From the NCBI GenBank assembly GCA_021784595.1, contig JAJYHT010000062.1, positions 62,001 to 126,000 of the forward strand: a DNA stretch of 64,000 nt. Direction: 5' to 3'. Under the pieces are notes generated by a model. It was not told where the DNA came from, searched no databases, and was given only the letters and a program-made list of their open reading frames with translations. This DNA is from Bacillota bacterium (GTDB taxonomy: Bacteria > Bacillota > Sulfobacillia > Sulfobacillales > Sulfobacillaceae). Positions 26,518 through 35,745 of this stretch are shown piece by piece (within the stretch, counting starts at the first letter, position 1; the number at the start of each line of letters is the position of its first letter). The position numbers and the translations under genes were made by a program.

Positions 26518-27195
26518 ATGGCGATTCGATTGTCTGAAGCAGGACGGCATATTGACCAACTTATTTCGGCGAGTCAAACCTTAAAGAATTCGGGAATGCT
26601 GTTTCGCGGAGCTCATGCTAATCTATCGATGAAAATTAGTGATGATGCCATTTTGATGACAAGTGGAGGCAGCGTAGCAAATTTAACGCCGAAGGATTGC
26701 GCTATCGTTGATGTTGACGGCACAGTCATTGAAGGCACCATGGCGCCTACTATGAAGGAAATTATTGACATGCACGTTGGGATTTATCGCGTGCGAGAAG
26801 ATGTGGGCGCCGTCATTCATACCCACGCGCCGCATATCACGGTCTTTGCTTTGGCGCACCAACCAATACCGTTGGTGTACGAACCGCTGCTGCGTTTTGG
26901 ACTAACAGAAGAGGTACCAGTTGTACCGTGGGCGCCCCGAGGCTCTAGAGAATCCGTGCAAGGGATTATTGACCGCGTGGACAATCACCTTGGTGTGTTT
27001 GCGGTGATGTTGGCCAACCATGGCGCTCTTGCGTTTGCAACCGACCTGCCGACCACCGTGCAACTCTTGACTACATTGGATGAAGGAGCCGAGTTGGTGC
27101 TGGCGGCCAAAGCCTTAGGGGGCGCCAAGCCTTTGCCAGAACTGGCTATTGAACAAGTAAGAGAGCGTATGGCGGTTTTTGGCAGTCGCCGATAA
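26518..27195 (+). CDS. Class II aldolase/adducin family protein
   Basis: 225 residues of the fuculose/ribulose-phosphate aldolase-epimerase fold. Zn ligands are in IHTHAPH (about 100-106) and the later ANHGALAF; the catalytic Glu is likely in TMKEIIDMHVGIY. RHGN-like phosphate binding is replaced by LFRGAHANLS. Full length. AGGAGGG precedes ATG 26518. It leads a plus-strand run with a CMD-family protein 25 bp later. Sugar-phosphate aldolase, decarboxylase or epimerase are all possible. Confidence 0.83.
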   Translation: MAIRLSEAGRHIDQLISASQTLKNSGMLFRGAHANLSMKISDDAILMTSGGSVANLTPKDCAIVDVDGTVIEGTMAPTMKEIIDMHVGIYRVREDVGAVIHTHAPHITVFALAHQPIPLVYEPLLRFGLTEEVPVVPWAPRGSRESVQGIIDRVDNHLGVFAVMLANHGALAFATDLPTTVQLLTTLDEGAELVLAAKALGGAKPLPELAIEQVRERMAVFGSRR

Positions 27196-27220
27196 ATTAA
27201 CGGATGGAGTGATCAAGACC

Positions 27221-27595
27221 GTGAATGACCAATTGAAACAGGAAATCTTAATCCAGCTAGGCGAGGAAGAAAAACGCACTGGGCGCAAGATGAAATTACG
27301 GCGCTACTTGGCGGAAGTGAACCCGCACCTGGTGAAGGCTCAAGGAGCAGTAGCCCAAATTACGAGGGAAGACAATCCCTTAGATCAGAAGACGCTCGCC
27401 GCAGTCAATTTGGCCGCTGCTTTGGCAAGCCGGGTGCCGATGTGCATTCGCAACAATATGGTGGCTGCGCAAAATAACGGGTTAAGTCTAGATGAAATTG
27501 GGGCAATTATGGCTGCCGCTCAATTCATTACTGGGACTGCAGTATTATCGGCGTCTTTAGAAGGATTGCAGACTATTATCGGAGACCTAGGATAG
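27221..27595 (+). CDS. Carboxymuconolactone decarboxylase-like (AhpD-fold) protein
   Basis: 124 residues, all-helical CMD domain with RRYLAEVNPHLVKA, LAAALASRVPMCIRNNMVAAQNNGLSLDEIGAIMAAAQF (in parts). The redox CxxC of AhpD is absent; one Cys remains (MCIRNN), so a peroxidase relay role is unlikely. GTG 27221 is chosen over the overlapping GTG 27179, as GGATGGAG lies 11 nt upstream. Its stop overlaps the next start by one base. Function unknown; possibly a lactone decarboxylase-type enzyme working with the aldolase-like protein. Confidence 0.75.
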   Translation: MNDQLKQEILIQLGEEEKRTGRKMKLRRYLAEVNPHLVKAQGAVAQITREDNPLDQKTLAAVNLAAALASRVPMCIRNNMVAAQNNGLSLDEIGAIMAAAQFITGTAVLSASLEGLQTIIGDLG

Positions 27596-29046
27596 TGGAT
27601 TCATCTAAAATGGCATTGCCCGTACGTGGTTCCCGCCAGGGGACCACGTTGTCGGGTCGTGCGTTATGGCTCAGTTTTGCCGCCGCCACCACAGGCACCT
27701 TCATGGTCAATGTGGACTCTAGTGTGGTCAATGTCGCACTGCCGGTGATGCAGCATCAATTTGTGCTCCCTATTGCCACGTTGGAGTGGGTCGTCAGCGC
27801 CTATCTGCTAGTCATCACAGGCATTTTGCCGATGGCGGGGCAGGTCGCTGATCGTCTGGGCCGACGAGAAGTGTTTTCAGTGGGAATTGGCATATTTACG
27901 CTAGGATCCCTGTTATGTGCGCTGTCCCCTAATGTCACTTGGTTGATCCTTGCACGCACATTTCAAGCAGTGGGCGGGGCAACAATAATGGCTAATGTTA
28001 TGGCCATTATCGCATTGGTGTTTCCGCCCGATAGACGTGGGCAAGCGCTGGGTTTGATTGGGTCGGTAGTGGCTGCGGGAACTTTGGCTGGGCCGCCGCT
28101 TGGCGGTATTTTGACTGCGGTGTGGGGATGGCGCAGTATTTTTTGGATCAATATTCCTGTTGGGGTGTGGGGGATTTGGGGTTCCTTACGATACTTGCCA
28201 AAGTTTCAGCCGGACCCAGGTCTGCGGCGCCAACCGTTTGACTGGTTGGGTGCAGGGCTCTTTTTAGCTACTACATCGCTTTTGCAATTTGGATTAACCA
28301 ATATTCACCGTTGGTTGGGGTGGCTGCTGTTGGGTCTGATGGGGCTCACGCTTTGGGTGTTTGTGCGAGTTGAATCCCATGACGGTGCATTGGTTCCCGT
28401 GCGGTTATTCAAGGAGTGGGCCTTTTCAGCGAACATGATCGCAGGACTAGCCTATTGGATGCTTATGATGTTTCCCGCATTTTTGTTGCCATTTTATCTT
28501 CACACTGAGTTGAATTTGCCGGTTGGGTTAATCGGACTGAGTCTTATTCCACAAGCACTGGCCATGATTGTCGTATCTCCATGGGGAGGACGTTGGATGG
28601 ACCGAGTAGGTATCTTGCTTCCCGCTCGAACCGGGATGGTTCTTTTAGGGTCTGTAGACGTCGCTATGGGTCTGTGGCCCGGGATAATGCCGTTATGGAT
28701 CATTTGGTTGTTTTTAGCCTTGCAGGGAGTGGCTGCAGGACTGTTTTCCTCACCAAACAGTGCCGCTATTCTGGGTGCGGTGAAAAAACGCGATACAGGG
28801 TTAGCGTCCAGTCTGATGGCCACGCAACGAAATTTAGGAAGAGCGATGGGCGTTGGATTGGCCTCAGTGTTGTTGTCGGTGATTTGGGTGTTCCACGGAC
28901 TAGGACCCACCCCCAGTCACCAAAATCCGCTCTATGCCCTGTGGTTTAGGTGGGGATTTCGTGGAGTCTTTTGGGCGGGCGCGGGATTTGCTATAGTCGG
29001 CTTATTAACCACGGTACGTCCGAAAGCTTCCGAAGGGGGCTCATAA
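27595..29046 (+). CDS. MFS drug/solute exporter, DHA2 (EmrB/QacA) family
   Basis: 483 residues, about 14 helices. DHA2 signatures: MVNVDSSVVNVALPVMQ in helix 1 (residues 38-54), VADRLGRREVF in the first loop, and motif C-like LIGSVVAAGTLAGPPLGGIL in helix 5 (in parts). GTG 27595 overlaps the CMD stop TAG by one base, so translation is coupled. The stop abuts the start of a PadR gene, the usual type of local repressor for such efflux pumps. Confidence 0.85.
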   Translation: MDSSKMALPVRGSRQGTTLSGRALWLSFAAATTGTFMVNVDSSVVNVALPVMQHQFVLPIATLEWVVSAYLLVITGILPMAGQVADRLGRREVFSVGIGIFTLGSLLCALSPNVTWLILARTFQAVGGATIMANVMAIIALVFPPDRRGQALGLIGSVVAAGTLAGPPLGGILTAVWGWRSIFWINIPVGVWGIWGSLRYLPKFQPDPGLRRQPFDWLGAGLFLATTSLLQFGLTNIHRWLGWLLLGLMGLTLWVFVRVESHDGALVPVRLFKEWAFSANMIAGLAYWMLMMFPAFLLPFYLHTELNLPVGLIGLSLIPQALAMIVVSPWGGRWMDRVGILLPARTGMVLLGSVDVAMGLWPGIMPLWIIWLFLALQGVAAGLFSSPNSAAILGAVKKRDTGLASSLMATQRNLGRAMGVGLASVLLSVIWVFHGLGPTPSHQNPLYALWFRWGFRGVFWAGAGFAIVGLLTTVRPKASEGGS

Positions 29047-29394
29047 ATGGCTAAATATCAGACGGGGAAGCATCTTGAAGCATTTATACTATTGTTTTTA
29101 TGTAAATCTCCAGCTCATGGCGGATCTATTTTGCAATGGCTGCACGAAGCTTTGCCGGAAGCTTGGACTATTGACAGCGGGCGCGTTTATCGTGTGTTGC
29201 GGGAACTAGAGGAATCGGGTGCGTTGAATTCACAGTGGGTGACCGAAGACAGTGGGGCACCGTTGCGTGAATATACAGTGACTGAAGCTGGAAGGCAGCA
29301 ATTAGGCATGTGGCGAGATGAAATCTCCGTTCGCCGGGACTCGCTGTCACGATTTTTGACCTGGTATGAGGCATGGTTAGGTCCGTCGCAATGA
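29047..29394 (+). CDS. PadR-family transcriptional regulator
   Basis: 115 residues with the PadR winged helix: ILLFLCKSPAHGGSILQWL, WTIDSGRVYRVLRELEESGAL and REYTVTEAGRQQL. The ATG follows directly after the MFS stop (TAAATG) with AAGGGGG upstream. It probably represses the efflux gene it is coupled to, responding to a pump substrate; this is a family generalisation. The stop overlaps the next gene's start (ATGA). Confidence 0.87.
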   Translation: MAKYQTGKHLEAFILLFLCKSPAHGGSILQWLHEALPEAWTIDSGRVYRVLRELEESGALNSQWVTEDSGAPLREYTVTEAGRQQLGMWRDEISVRRDSLSRFLTWYEAWLGPSQ

Positions 29395-30290
29395 CCCTGC
29401 GTCAACTGGAGTTATTAGTGATAGTAGCAGATCGGGGATCAATTTCTGCAGCGGCGGCATTTTCCGACTTGACCCAGCCGACTGTCAGCTATCAATTGCA
29501 ACAGCTGGAGCAAGAATTGGGAGTGCGACTGTTGGAACGGAAAAGTCGTGGCATGACCTTGACTGAAGAAGGCCAATTGGTGGTGTCAGACGCCCGAAAC
29601 TTATTAAAAATTGCACATGAGATTCCGGTTCGTCTAGCGCACGCCACGGGCGTGGTGCAGGGGCAGGTGAGTCTCGGTTTGAGTCCTGTGTCACCCGTTT
29701 CGACACATCATTTCCCCGCCTTTTATCGCAAATTTCATCAAAATTTTCCTGGTGTCATGGTATCCGTAGTCGAGGAAGGGTCTCTTCCACTCATCGAGCA
29801 AATTCATGAGGGGTCGGTGGACCTCGCTATTATGTCTCTGCCTCTGTTGGGCGGACAGGTCGATATCTCGCCGTTGTGGCAGGAAGAGTTGTTGGTTATC
29901 AGTAGCATCGAAGAACCTGCGGGACGTCCCTTGGACTTTAAGCAGCTGCACGACCGTTCTTGGGTATTGTTTAAGCCGGGTTTTGGATTAGCGCGCGCAG
30001 TCCGAGCACTTTGTCAAAATGCGGGGTTCGATCCTAAACAGGCAGCAGAGGTCTCTACGTTGGGCGCTATCGTAGGATTCGTTGCGGCTGGGCTTGGCAT
30101 TTCCATGATTCCACGAGAAGCCGCAGTAGATGAGGAGAGAGCGAAACGCGTCAAAGTGATAAAACTGACGTCACCGATCTATCGCCCGATGGCACTGGTG
30201 ACTTCTCGCCATCGGGCGTTAACCCCAGCCGCGCATGCTTTAGCGGATGTCATAAAACAATATGCCAAAACATTGGCCGCCACACGATAG
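29391..30290 (+). CDS. LysR-family transcriptional regulator (paralogue A)
   Basis: 299 residues: winged helix at 1-60 (MTLRQLELLVIVADRGSISAA) and a two-lobed effector domain. ATG 29391 overlaps the PadR stop and matches the start of the second LysR at 35746. The two share the block SPVS.HHFP..Y..FH...P.V.V.VVE.GS...EQ..., so they are paralogues sensing related ligands. No divergent target gene: it sits inside a co-directional cluster, unusual for LysR. Confidence 0.88.
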   Translation: MTLRQLELLVIVADRGSISAAAAFSDLTQPTVSYQLQQLEQELGVRLLERKSRGMTLTEEGQLVVSDARNLLKIAHEIPVRLAHATGVVQGQVSLGLSPVSPVSTHHFPAFYRKFHQNFPGVMVSVVEEGSLPLIEQIHEGSVDLAIMSLPLLGGQVDISPLWQEELLVISSIEEPAGRPLDFKQLHDRSWVLFKPGFGLARAVRALCQNAGFDPKQAAEVSTLGAIVGFVAAGLGISMIPREAAVDEERAKRVKVIKLTSPIYRPMALVTSRHRALTPAAHALADVIKQYAKTLAATR

Positions 30291-30364
30291 GCACCTCAAA
30301 AATGCGGGTGGTTAAAGCAGGACAAAGTTCTGCGATTAGCGAATGACACACCGGGGGGACCAGT

Positions 30365-31171
30365 GTGGGTGTCTGGGCAGTATGTCTAGTAATGGGTTCG
30401 GTCATTTTGCATGTCGCCTGGAATGTCTCTGCGCGTCGGGCTTGGGGTCAGTTGCGTTTCATGTGGGGCTTGACATTCAGTGCGGGTATCTCTGGGTTAA
30501 TCTTGGCTAATCGTTCGATGATGACCATTGATTGGGCTAAAGCCTGGCCGTATTTGGCTATAACCTCAGCAATCCACTCCCTCTACTTTATTTTTCTAGG
30601 CCAATCCTATAAACAAAGCGGATTAGCCTGGACCTATTCTACAGCCCGCGGTTTGGGATTGCTGCTCACTGCGAGCGGAGCTTACATCGTGTTGCACCAG
30701 GATTTGAATCGACTGGCTTGGATCGGTATTCTTATAGTTGCTGTGGGAGTTGTCCTTATGGGATGGGTGGCGAAGCTCGGTGCGTTGTCGCCCGTCGTTA
30801 TGGTTGCGGCGATGATTTCCGGTTACTCCTTGATCGACAGCCACGCCATGACGTTGGTTGCACCCATACCCTATGCGACGGTACTATTTTTGGGAGCATC
30901 GGTTCTAATGCTCCCCTGGGTGGTTTGTACACCAAAAGGCGACGTTTCATGGAATGCCACTCTAGCGGGCGTAGGCAGCTTTGGATCATATGCGCTGATG
31001 TTGTTTGCCTATCGGTTAGGGCCGGTAGGTCCACTGTTGGCGCTTAGGCAATGCGCACCTGCGCTGGCTGCGGTGTGGGGATGGTGGCGCCTGAAAGAAC
31101 GCGGCTCATGGCATATTTGGGGCGGGGTCGTACTGACCCTGGCAGGGGGAATTATGGCGGTTTGGCGATAG
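30365..31171 (+). CDS. DMT-superfamily (EamA-like) transporter
   Basis: 268 residues with about 10 helices arranged as two EamA repeats; WTYSTARGLGLLLTASGAY and RLGPVGPLLALRQCAPALAAVWGWWRLKERG (in parts) mark the ends of the halves. Such proteins export small metabolites or amino acids. GTG 30365 follows a GGGGGGA site. It lies between a LysR gene and a nitroreductase; the substrate is not predictable. Confidence 0.78.
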   Translation: MGVWAVCLVMGSVILHVAWNVSARRAWGQLRFMWGLTFSAGISGLILANRSMMTIDWAKAWPYLAITSAIHSLYFIFLGQSYKQSGLAWTYSTARGLGLLLTASGAYIVLHQDLNRLAWIGILIVAVGVVLMGWVAKLGALSPVVMVAAMISGYSLIDSHAMTLVAPIPYATVLFLGASVLMLPWVVCTPKGDVSWNATLAGVGSFGSYALMLFAYRLGPVGPLLALRQCAPALAAVWGWWRLKERGSWHIWGGVVLTLAGGIMAVWR

Positions 31172-31216
31172 CAGTGGAAGAACATGGCTTGTCAGATCAA
31201 AAAAGGTGGGTATTCA

Positions 31217-31786
31217 ATGAATGTTTGGGAAGCGATTGCGACACGCAGAAGTCTAGGACAGTTAGACGGTGTTGTTGATGACGCAACAATTCAGCGGCTA
31301 ATTGAGGAGGGTGCCATTTGGGCCCCCAATCACCATCATACCGAGCCATGGCATTTTACTGTCTTAAAAGGCGAAAGCCGAGGGCGAATAGGGCTTGAGT
31401 GGGCAGCTCTAGCCGCCGACGAGTTAGGTCTAGGGGGAGACATTCGGGAAAAGTTTGAAGCTAAGGAACAGGCGAAACTTTTGAGAGCCCCAGTAATCAT
31501 CGTGGTGAGTCAGAAAGTCGCGGGCAGCCCAGTGCAAGTGGAGGAAGACCATGCTGCGGTCGGCGCCGCGGTGCAAAATTTGTTACTGGCCGCGCATGCC
31601 ATTGGGTTGGGAACTCGCTGGCGCACTGGCAAAATGGCTTATCACCCGTGGTTTAAGCATGCGTTAGGTTTAGGAGCGGATGACCGGGTTGTTGGCCTAA
31701 TTTATGTAGGGTGGCCGGTCAATCGTGAGCCGGAACTGGCGGCTCAGCGGTCCAAGGAGGGACTTATCGATTGGATTACGGAGTAG
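31217..31786 (+). CDS. Nitroreductase-family FMN oxidoreductase
   Basis: 189 residues of the nitroreductase fold: WEAIATRRSLGQLDG with the FMN-contacting RRS, EEGAIWAPNHHHTEPWHF, and HAIGLGTRWRTGKMAYHP near the C-terminus. It reduces nitro compounds, quinones or enones with NAD(P)H. ATG 31217 follows AAGGTGGG; an earlier in-frame ATG at 31184 lacks a site. It overlaps the next gene by 16 bp. Confidence 0.85.
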   Translation: MNVWEAIATRRSLGQLDGVVDDATIQRLIEEGAIWAPNHHHTEPWHFTVLKGESRGRIGLEWAALAADELGLGGDIREKFEAKEQAKLLRAPVIIVVSQKVAGSPVQVEEDHAAVGAAVQNLLLAAHAIGLGTRWRTGKMAYHPWFKHALGLGADDRVVGLIYVGWPVNREPELAAQRSKEGLIDWITE

Positions 31787-32337
31787 CTGCCATTCGGCGC
31801 GCCTTGATCCTAGGAGGCACAGGCATGCTGGGATCAGTATCGACGTGGTTTGTGGAACAGGGCATGACCGTGGGTGTGATAGCGCGGTCTTCCGAAAGTT
31901 TGGCGCGTTTGGAGGACGTCTCGGGGCCGGGACGGTTGGTCCCATTAGCACTGGACTACCACGACGTGATCCGCTTAAAACATTGGGTGAGGCACTTTCA
32001 ACTGATGGAAGGGCCCTTGGATTTGGTGGTGGCATGGGTGCACAAACCGTCAACATCGGTATTGGAAGCGGTGGTGGAAGAGGTGCATGCCTATAGGCAG
32101 ATGCCGTGGCGTTTGATCCACCTGGTCGGCAGCAACGAGGGGCAACGGCCCGCCACATGGACCCCAGCCACACCTTGCTACTACCAGCGGGTTGTTTTGG
32201 GATTCATCAATGGGGCAAATGGTAGCCGTTGGTTGACTCACCAAGAAGTTTTCATGGGAGTCGTCAAAGCGGTAACGACGGGGGTGGATCATCTGACGAT
32301 CGGGACCCTCTCCCCCTGGGAGCAGCGACCTCAATAG
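31771..32337 (+). CDS. Short SDR-like NAD(P)-binding protein
   Basis: 188 residues beginning with a Rossmann motif, ALILGGTGMLG (residues 11-21), and an NADP-type RSSES after strand 2. It lacks a clear YxxxK pair; PCYYQRVVLGF may supply a tyrosine. The protein is shorter than typical SDRs (about 250). TTG 31771 follows AAGGAGGG inside the nitroreductase gene, so the two are translationally coupled. Function unknown. Confidence 0.7.
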   Translation: MDYGVAAIRRALILGGTGMLGSVSTWFVEQGMTVGVIARSSESLARLEDVSGPGRLVPLALDYHDVIRLKHWVRHFQLMEGPLDLVVAWVHKPSTSVLEAVVEEVHAYRQMPWRLIHLVGSNEGQRPATWTPATPCYYQRVVLGFINGANGSRWLTHQEVFMGVVKAVTTGVDHLTIGTLSPWEQRPQ

Positions 32338-32492
32338 GCAATGGAGCATTGTTGCTACTGGAATATTAGGAACGGTATCGTAGAGGGTCCCCGAGATGGC
32401 ACTAGATATTAACTGCGCAGAGATGCAATTATCGCGGCCCATTATGCACCATGGCAATATGAGCGCCATATCGTGGCATAGATGGGGGTGCA

Positions 32493-32924
32493 ATGATCGT
32501 GGGGATACAAAGGTTGGGCATGGATGATTACCCGGCTCTTACGGTGCTCTGGGCGGGTAGTGGCTTGTCATGGGATTTTGGCGATGATCGCGCCAGTTTT
32601 CAAGCTGCGATCATCACTAATGGCCAACATTATTGGGGATATGAGTGGCATGGCAAGTTGATAGGGTGTGTGCTGGCCGCCTTTGACGGTCGGCGCGGAT
32701 GGATCTACCATTTGGCTGTTGATCCGGAATTTCGCCGACGCGGCATCGGACGTCTTTTGATGTCAGCCGCTGAACATTCCCTGTACAATGCCGGATGTCC
32801 AAAGGTGAACTTGTTGGTGGAGCGCCATAATATCGCGGTCATGGCATTCTACGAAGCGTTAGGATACCACAGAGCGGACAACTGCTTTATGGAAAAACCT
32901 TTAGTGCCACTTATTCCTGGTTAG
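32493..32924 (+). CDS. GNAT-family N-acetyltransferase (YpeA/RimI-like)
   Basis: 143 residues with the GNAT acetyl-CoA motif HLAVDPEFRRRGIGRLLM (residues 71-88) and the later NLLVERHNIAVMAFYEALGY. The length and layout resemble YpeA. A GGGGGT site is close to ATG 32493. It ends the plus-strand cluster; the mobile element begins right after. Confidence 0.83.
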   Translation: MIVGIQRLGMDDYPALTVLWAGSGLSWDFGDDRASFQAAIITNGQHYWGYEWHGKLIGCVLAAFDGRRGWIYHLAVDPEFRRRGIGRLLMSAAEHSLYNAGCPKVNLLVERHNIAVMAFYEALGYHRADNCFMEKPLVPLIPG

Positions 32925-33255
32925 AAAAACTTATGATAATCTCTTTCGGCTTTTCTCGGTCCCTCACGACAGGATTCGTCTGCTGGGGGGTGTCGTTTAC
33001 CCCATCGAGAGAGGGCGCGTTTCCCTCTCTTACTGAAGAGAAGCCCTGACGGAGTAAGCGACGGCGAGCCGTCCCGGTGGCTGTCAGGTGGGACCCTCTT
33101 CCCGGTTGTTGCCCGACCCTCATCAAGATGCCCCGTCGCTCCTTATTTCGCCACGTGGTGGCGATGGGGATGATATCCCAGTTATTCGGGAAATAGGACC
33201 TTGCGATACGCTAACCAGTTCTCTAAATACTGATGATGCGATGCCAACGTCTTCG

Positions 33256-33759
33256 TCATGACCCGTTTAATCCGCACCCACATACTCCAATCATTGTTCC
33301 GACAAGTGGGGTCCTAAGAGCCAGCCACCGTGTTTTTGTACCAAACACCACCGGCGGAAGCGGGTGCCCATCCACGTGCTGTTGATAGAAAGCTTGCTGG
33401 GCTTGTTGCCGTGCGAGCCTGCGTTCTTGTTCCGCAATGCGGCGGGCATGCCCGGAGTGCGGTCAACCGTTCGCAGGTTTTTCCACGCGTTGCGTCCATA
33501 AAGTCGCCCCGTCTTTCATGGCTTGATGGCGGGCACGAATGAGGTCTTCGGCTTCTGGCACGGCATCCTTGGCGTAGCGCAACGGCAACTCCGTCTCGCT
33601 CGCACAACGACGTTTCAAACCGCCTATGTTTTGTAGTCTTCCCACTAAGCGTTGAAAAGCAACCCGTAGCATGAACCCATATTGGCGCATCAAACGGCGT
33701 ACCACCGTGTCTTGATCGGGCGTGACATCGAGCAAGACACCAAAAATGGTCGTCTTCAT
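33256..33759 (-). pseudogene. tnpB: IS607-type tnpB fragment with in-frame stop
   Basis: Starts at ATG 33759, overlapping the tnpA stop (ATGA). The first 98 codons look like the TnpB N-terminus (FGVLLDVTPDQDTVVRRLM, LPLRYAKDAV). A TGA at 33463-33465 interrupts, yet the same frame continues with ARRIAEQERRLARQQAQQAF and LPPVVFGTKTRW, a typical TnpB stretch. It ends at a stop at 33256-33258 after 168 codons; the RuvC and zinc-ribbon parts are missing. A fragment in another frame (YLENWLAYRKVLFPE, ending 33182) follows. The gene cannot make an active nuclease. Confidence 0.75.
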
Positions 33760-34406
33760 TCGGGGATTCCTTCCTGAGCTAAGGTCGCCATCGCTTGACG
33801 CACGGTCGAACTTATCTTTTCCCCTCCGCGTTTGCCATAAATGCGGGCCGAGAACGACGTGGTAATAGCAATCAAGTCCTCCACGAGTTCCTGCTGATCG
33901 TCTTTCCCCGTGTGCTCCAGGACGACCACACGCACGCCAAAGGCGTGCAGGTACCTTTCCAGATAAGTAAACCCGAAGCGCGCCAAGCGATCCTGGTACT
34001 CCACCGCCACGATGCCCGCTTGGTGTTGCTGAGCAAGATCCAGCAATCGAAGGAGACCCTGCCGTTTTTCATTCAAGCCGCTCGCGACATCGGTAAGCGC
34101 AGCCACCACAGTCCATCGCTGCTCCGCAGCGAATGCCGTTAACCGCCCGAGTTGGCGGTCCAAATTCCCGGCCTCTTGCTGTTTTGTCGTAGCGACGCGG
34201 GCATAGAGGATGCACCGGGTGTCGTGTGCGGGATATTGTTCCGTCTCGTGCATCAAGGCCTTCAAGTCCGCCACCCGATAGCGGCGATGATTCGTCACGG
34301 TGCGCACGGGAATCAAGCGCCCTTCGCGTTCCCACTTCCGTAACCCGTCGATGCTCATTCCCAGCATCTTCGCGGCCTTGCCGATACTTACGAACTGTTC
34401 GTCCAT
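33756..34406 (-). CDS. tnpA: IS607-family serine recombinase TnpA with substituted nucleophile
   Basis: 216 residues: a MerR-like winged helix (SIGKAAKMLGMSIDGLRKWE, 7-26) and a small serine-resolvase catalytic domain (about 65-200) with DRLARFGF and the family ending SFSARIYGKRGGEK. The nucleophile motif, normally YARVS, reads YARVATTKQ: residue 72 is Ala (GCT). Without the serine it should not cleave DNA, although it may still bind its sites. The open frame is otherwise intact. A TGGTACAAT extended -10 precedes it. Confidence 0.85.
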   Translation of the reverse strand: MDEQFVSIGKAAKMLGMSIDGLRKWEREGRLIPVRTVTNHRRYRVADLKALMHETEQYPAHDTRCILYARVATTKQQEAGNLDRQLGRLTAFAAEQRWTVVAALTDVASGLNEKRQGLLRLLDLAQQHQAGIVAVEYQDRLARFGFTYLERYLHAFGVRVVVLEHTGKDDQQELVEDLIAITTSFSARIYGKRGGEKISSTVRQAMATLAQEGIPE

Positions 34407-34471
34407 GAATTAATCACCAATATTAATTGTACCACATTATCAGTGCTAATCAGATGTTTTGTGAAAGCTGT

Positions 34472-35371
34472 TTAAAGATCCACCAGCTGATGCGAGGCCA
34501 AGAACGACTTGAGTTGGTTTGCCGCCTGAGTATGGTCATCAATCGCTTCGAATGGAGGGAACAGCAGACCGGTTCCGCCATCCAACACGCGCACCCCATA
34601 TTTCCAGGCAGACACTCCCCCTAGAGCCCGAACCAGGTAGGCCAGTTGCGATAGCCTGCTGTGCTCGTCCAATGTTTCGCGCGCATTGTGGCTCAATGCG
34701 GATTGACAAGTTGAACGGACCCAGTGAGGAACCAAATTGGCGATGGCACATACCGTGCCGTCGCCGCCTGCTCGCACTGAGCTGGCAATCAAAGTGTCGG
34801 TGCCGGTCAATACTAGAAAATCATCCCGGTCACCTAGTACATGACGCAGTTGCAGAAAATATTCGAAATCGCGACTTGAGTCCTTAATCCCCATGATGTT
34901 AGGATGGCTTGCCAATTGTAGAACTACTTCCGCCGGCAGCGACACTTTGGTCAACGGGGGAATGTTATAGAGCATCAAGGGCACGGGCGAGCGATCTGCT
35001 AGATCTTCAAAATACGAACGGATTTCTAGTCCCGAGATGGGATAATAGAAGGGGGGAGGTATTAGTGCTCCAGACAATCCTAGCCCCTGTAGAGCGCGCA
35101 ACTCTTCTGTGGTGTCGCTTGGAATGGCGTTTATGATGCCTGTGTATACTTTGCATCGCCCATTTACGCGGTTCATAACAGCTTCGCGAAATGTCGAGCG
35201 AAACGACAAGGGTGCTGATGCGCCTTCCCCAGTCGAACCTAATATGGACAGGTCAATGCCGTCATGGGATACCAGACGCTCTATCAATCGATCTAATGTG
35301 GAGTAGTCAATCGATAGATCGGGCATGAGAGGTGTCACCATGGCCGCTTGGATCACTAAGGGATTGGACAT
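34472..35371 (-). CDS. DapA-family class I aldolase/lyase (DHDPS/NAL superfamily)
   Basis: 299 residues, TIM-barrel of the DapA family. LGSTGEGAS replaces the GTTGE phosphate/carboxylate loop, the proton-relay Tyr is in LMLYNIPP (about residue 140), and the Schiff-base Lys in MGIKDSS (about 168). True dapA lies with lysine genes; this copy pairs with a divergent LysR regulator, suggesting a catabolic keto-acid aldolase or dehydratase. AAAGGAG precedes the ATG. Confidence 0.85.
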   Translation of the reverse strand: MSNPLVIQAAMVTPLMPDLSIDYSTLDRLIERLVSHDGIDLSILGSTGEGASAPLSFRSTFREAVMNRVNGRCKVYTGIINAIPSDTTEELRALQGLGLSGALIPPPFYYPISGLEIRSYFEDLADRSPVPLMLYNIPPLTKVSLPAEVVLQLASHPNIMGIKDSSRDFEYFLQLRHVLGDRDDFLVLTGTDTLIASSVRAGGDGTVCAIANLVPHWVRSTCQSALSHNARETLDEHSRLSQLAYLVRALGGVSAWKYGVRVLDGGTGLLFPPFEAIDDHTQAANQLKSFLASHQLVDL

Positions 35372-35745
35372 GTCTAGACTCCTTTAAGTGAGGATGGTTG
35401 AAAGGATAGCATAGTCGATTCTCAATGAAAAGCGCAGAACTCTCTCAATTCCGATGGGCTGAATGAGGTGCGCTGATCCGAAGCTCGGCTTGGCAGTCCG
35501 AGTATTAGCTCAACTGACCGACTGCAGAAATGCCGTTTTTGGGAGATCCGCCCGCGAAAAATAGTGTGGGCATGTCGCATGGGGATGGTGATCTGACAGA
35601 TGTCCTGGCGGGATGTTCTGTCAAGTGAAGTGAATCCATAAATTACCGAATATTAATATCAGGCGCCAGCGTTGTGAAATTGAACAATGCAATGTATGCT
35701 ATCTATTAACATAAGAATAGACTATAGTGGCGGTGGACATAGGTT
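35372..35745. promoter_or_regulatory. Divergent promoter region dapA-like / lysR
   Basis: 374 bp between divergent genes, without ORFs. LysR proteins normally bind such regions and control the opposite gene. AT-rich stretches occur on both sides (about 35395-35420 and 35640-35735), but no dyad stands out by eye. Confidence 0.4.

Larger units (their letters stand above)
32930..34445 (-). mobile_element. IS607-family element, degenerate
   Basis: A region with serine-recombinase tnpA and a broken tnpB, both on the minus strand, between a GNAT gene and a DapA-like gene. The bounds are approximate: the left limit is placed after the GNAT stop and includes GC-rich hairpins (for example GAGAGGG/CCCTCTC at 33009-33029) like TnpB guide-RNA ends. 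The right limit is just beyond the tnpA promoter. No terminal repeats were identified, as expected for IS607. Confidence 0.65.

Noticed and set aside
33330-33542. Plus-strand ORF inside the IS607 region
   Set aside because: It is antisense to a tnpB frame that has family similarity and has no ribosome site.
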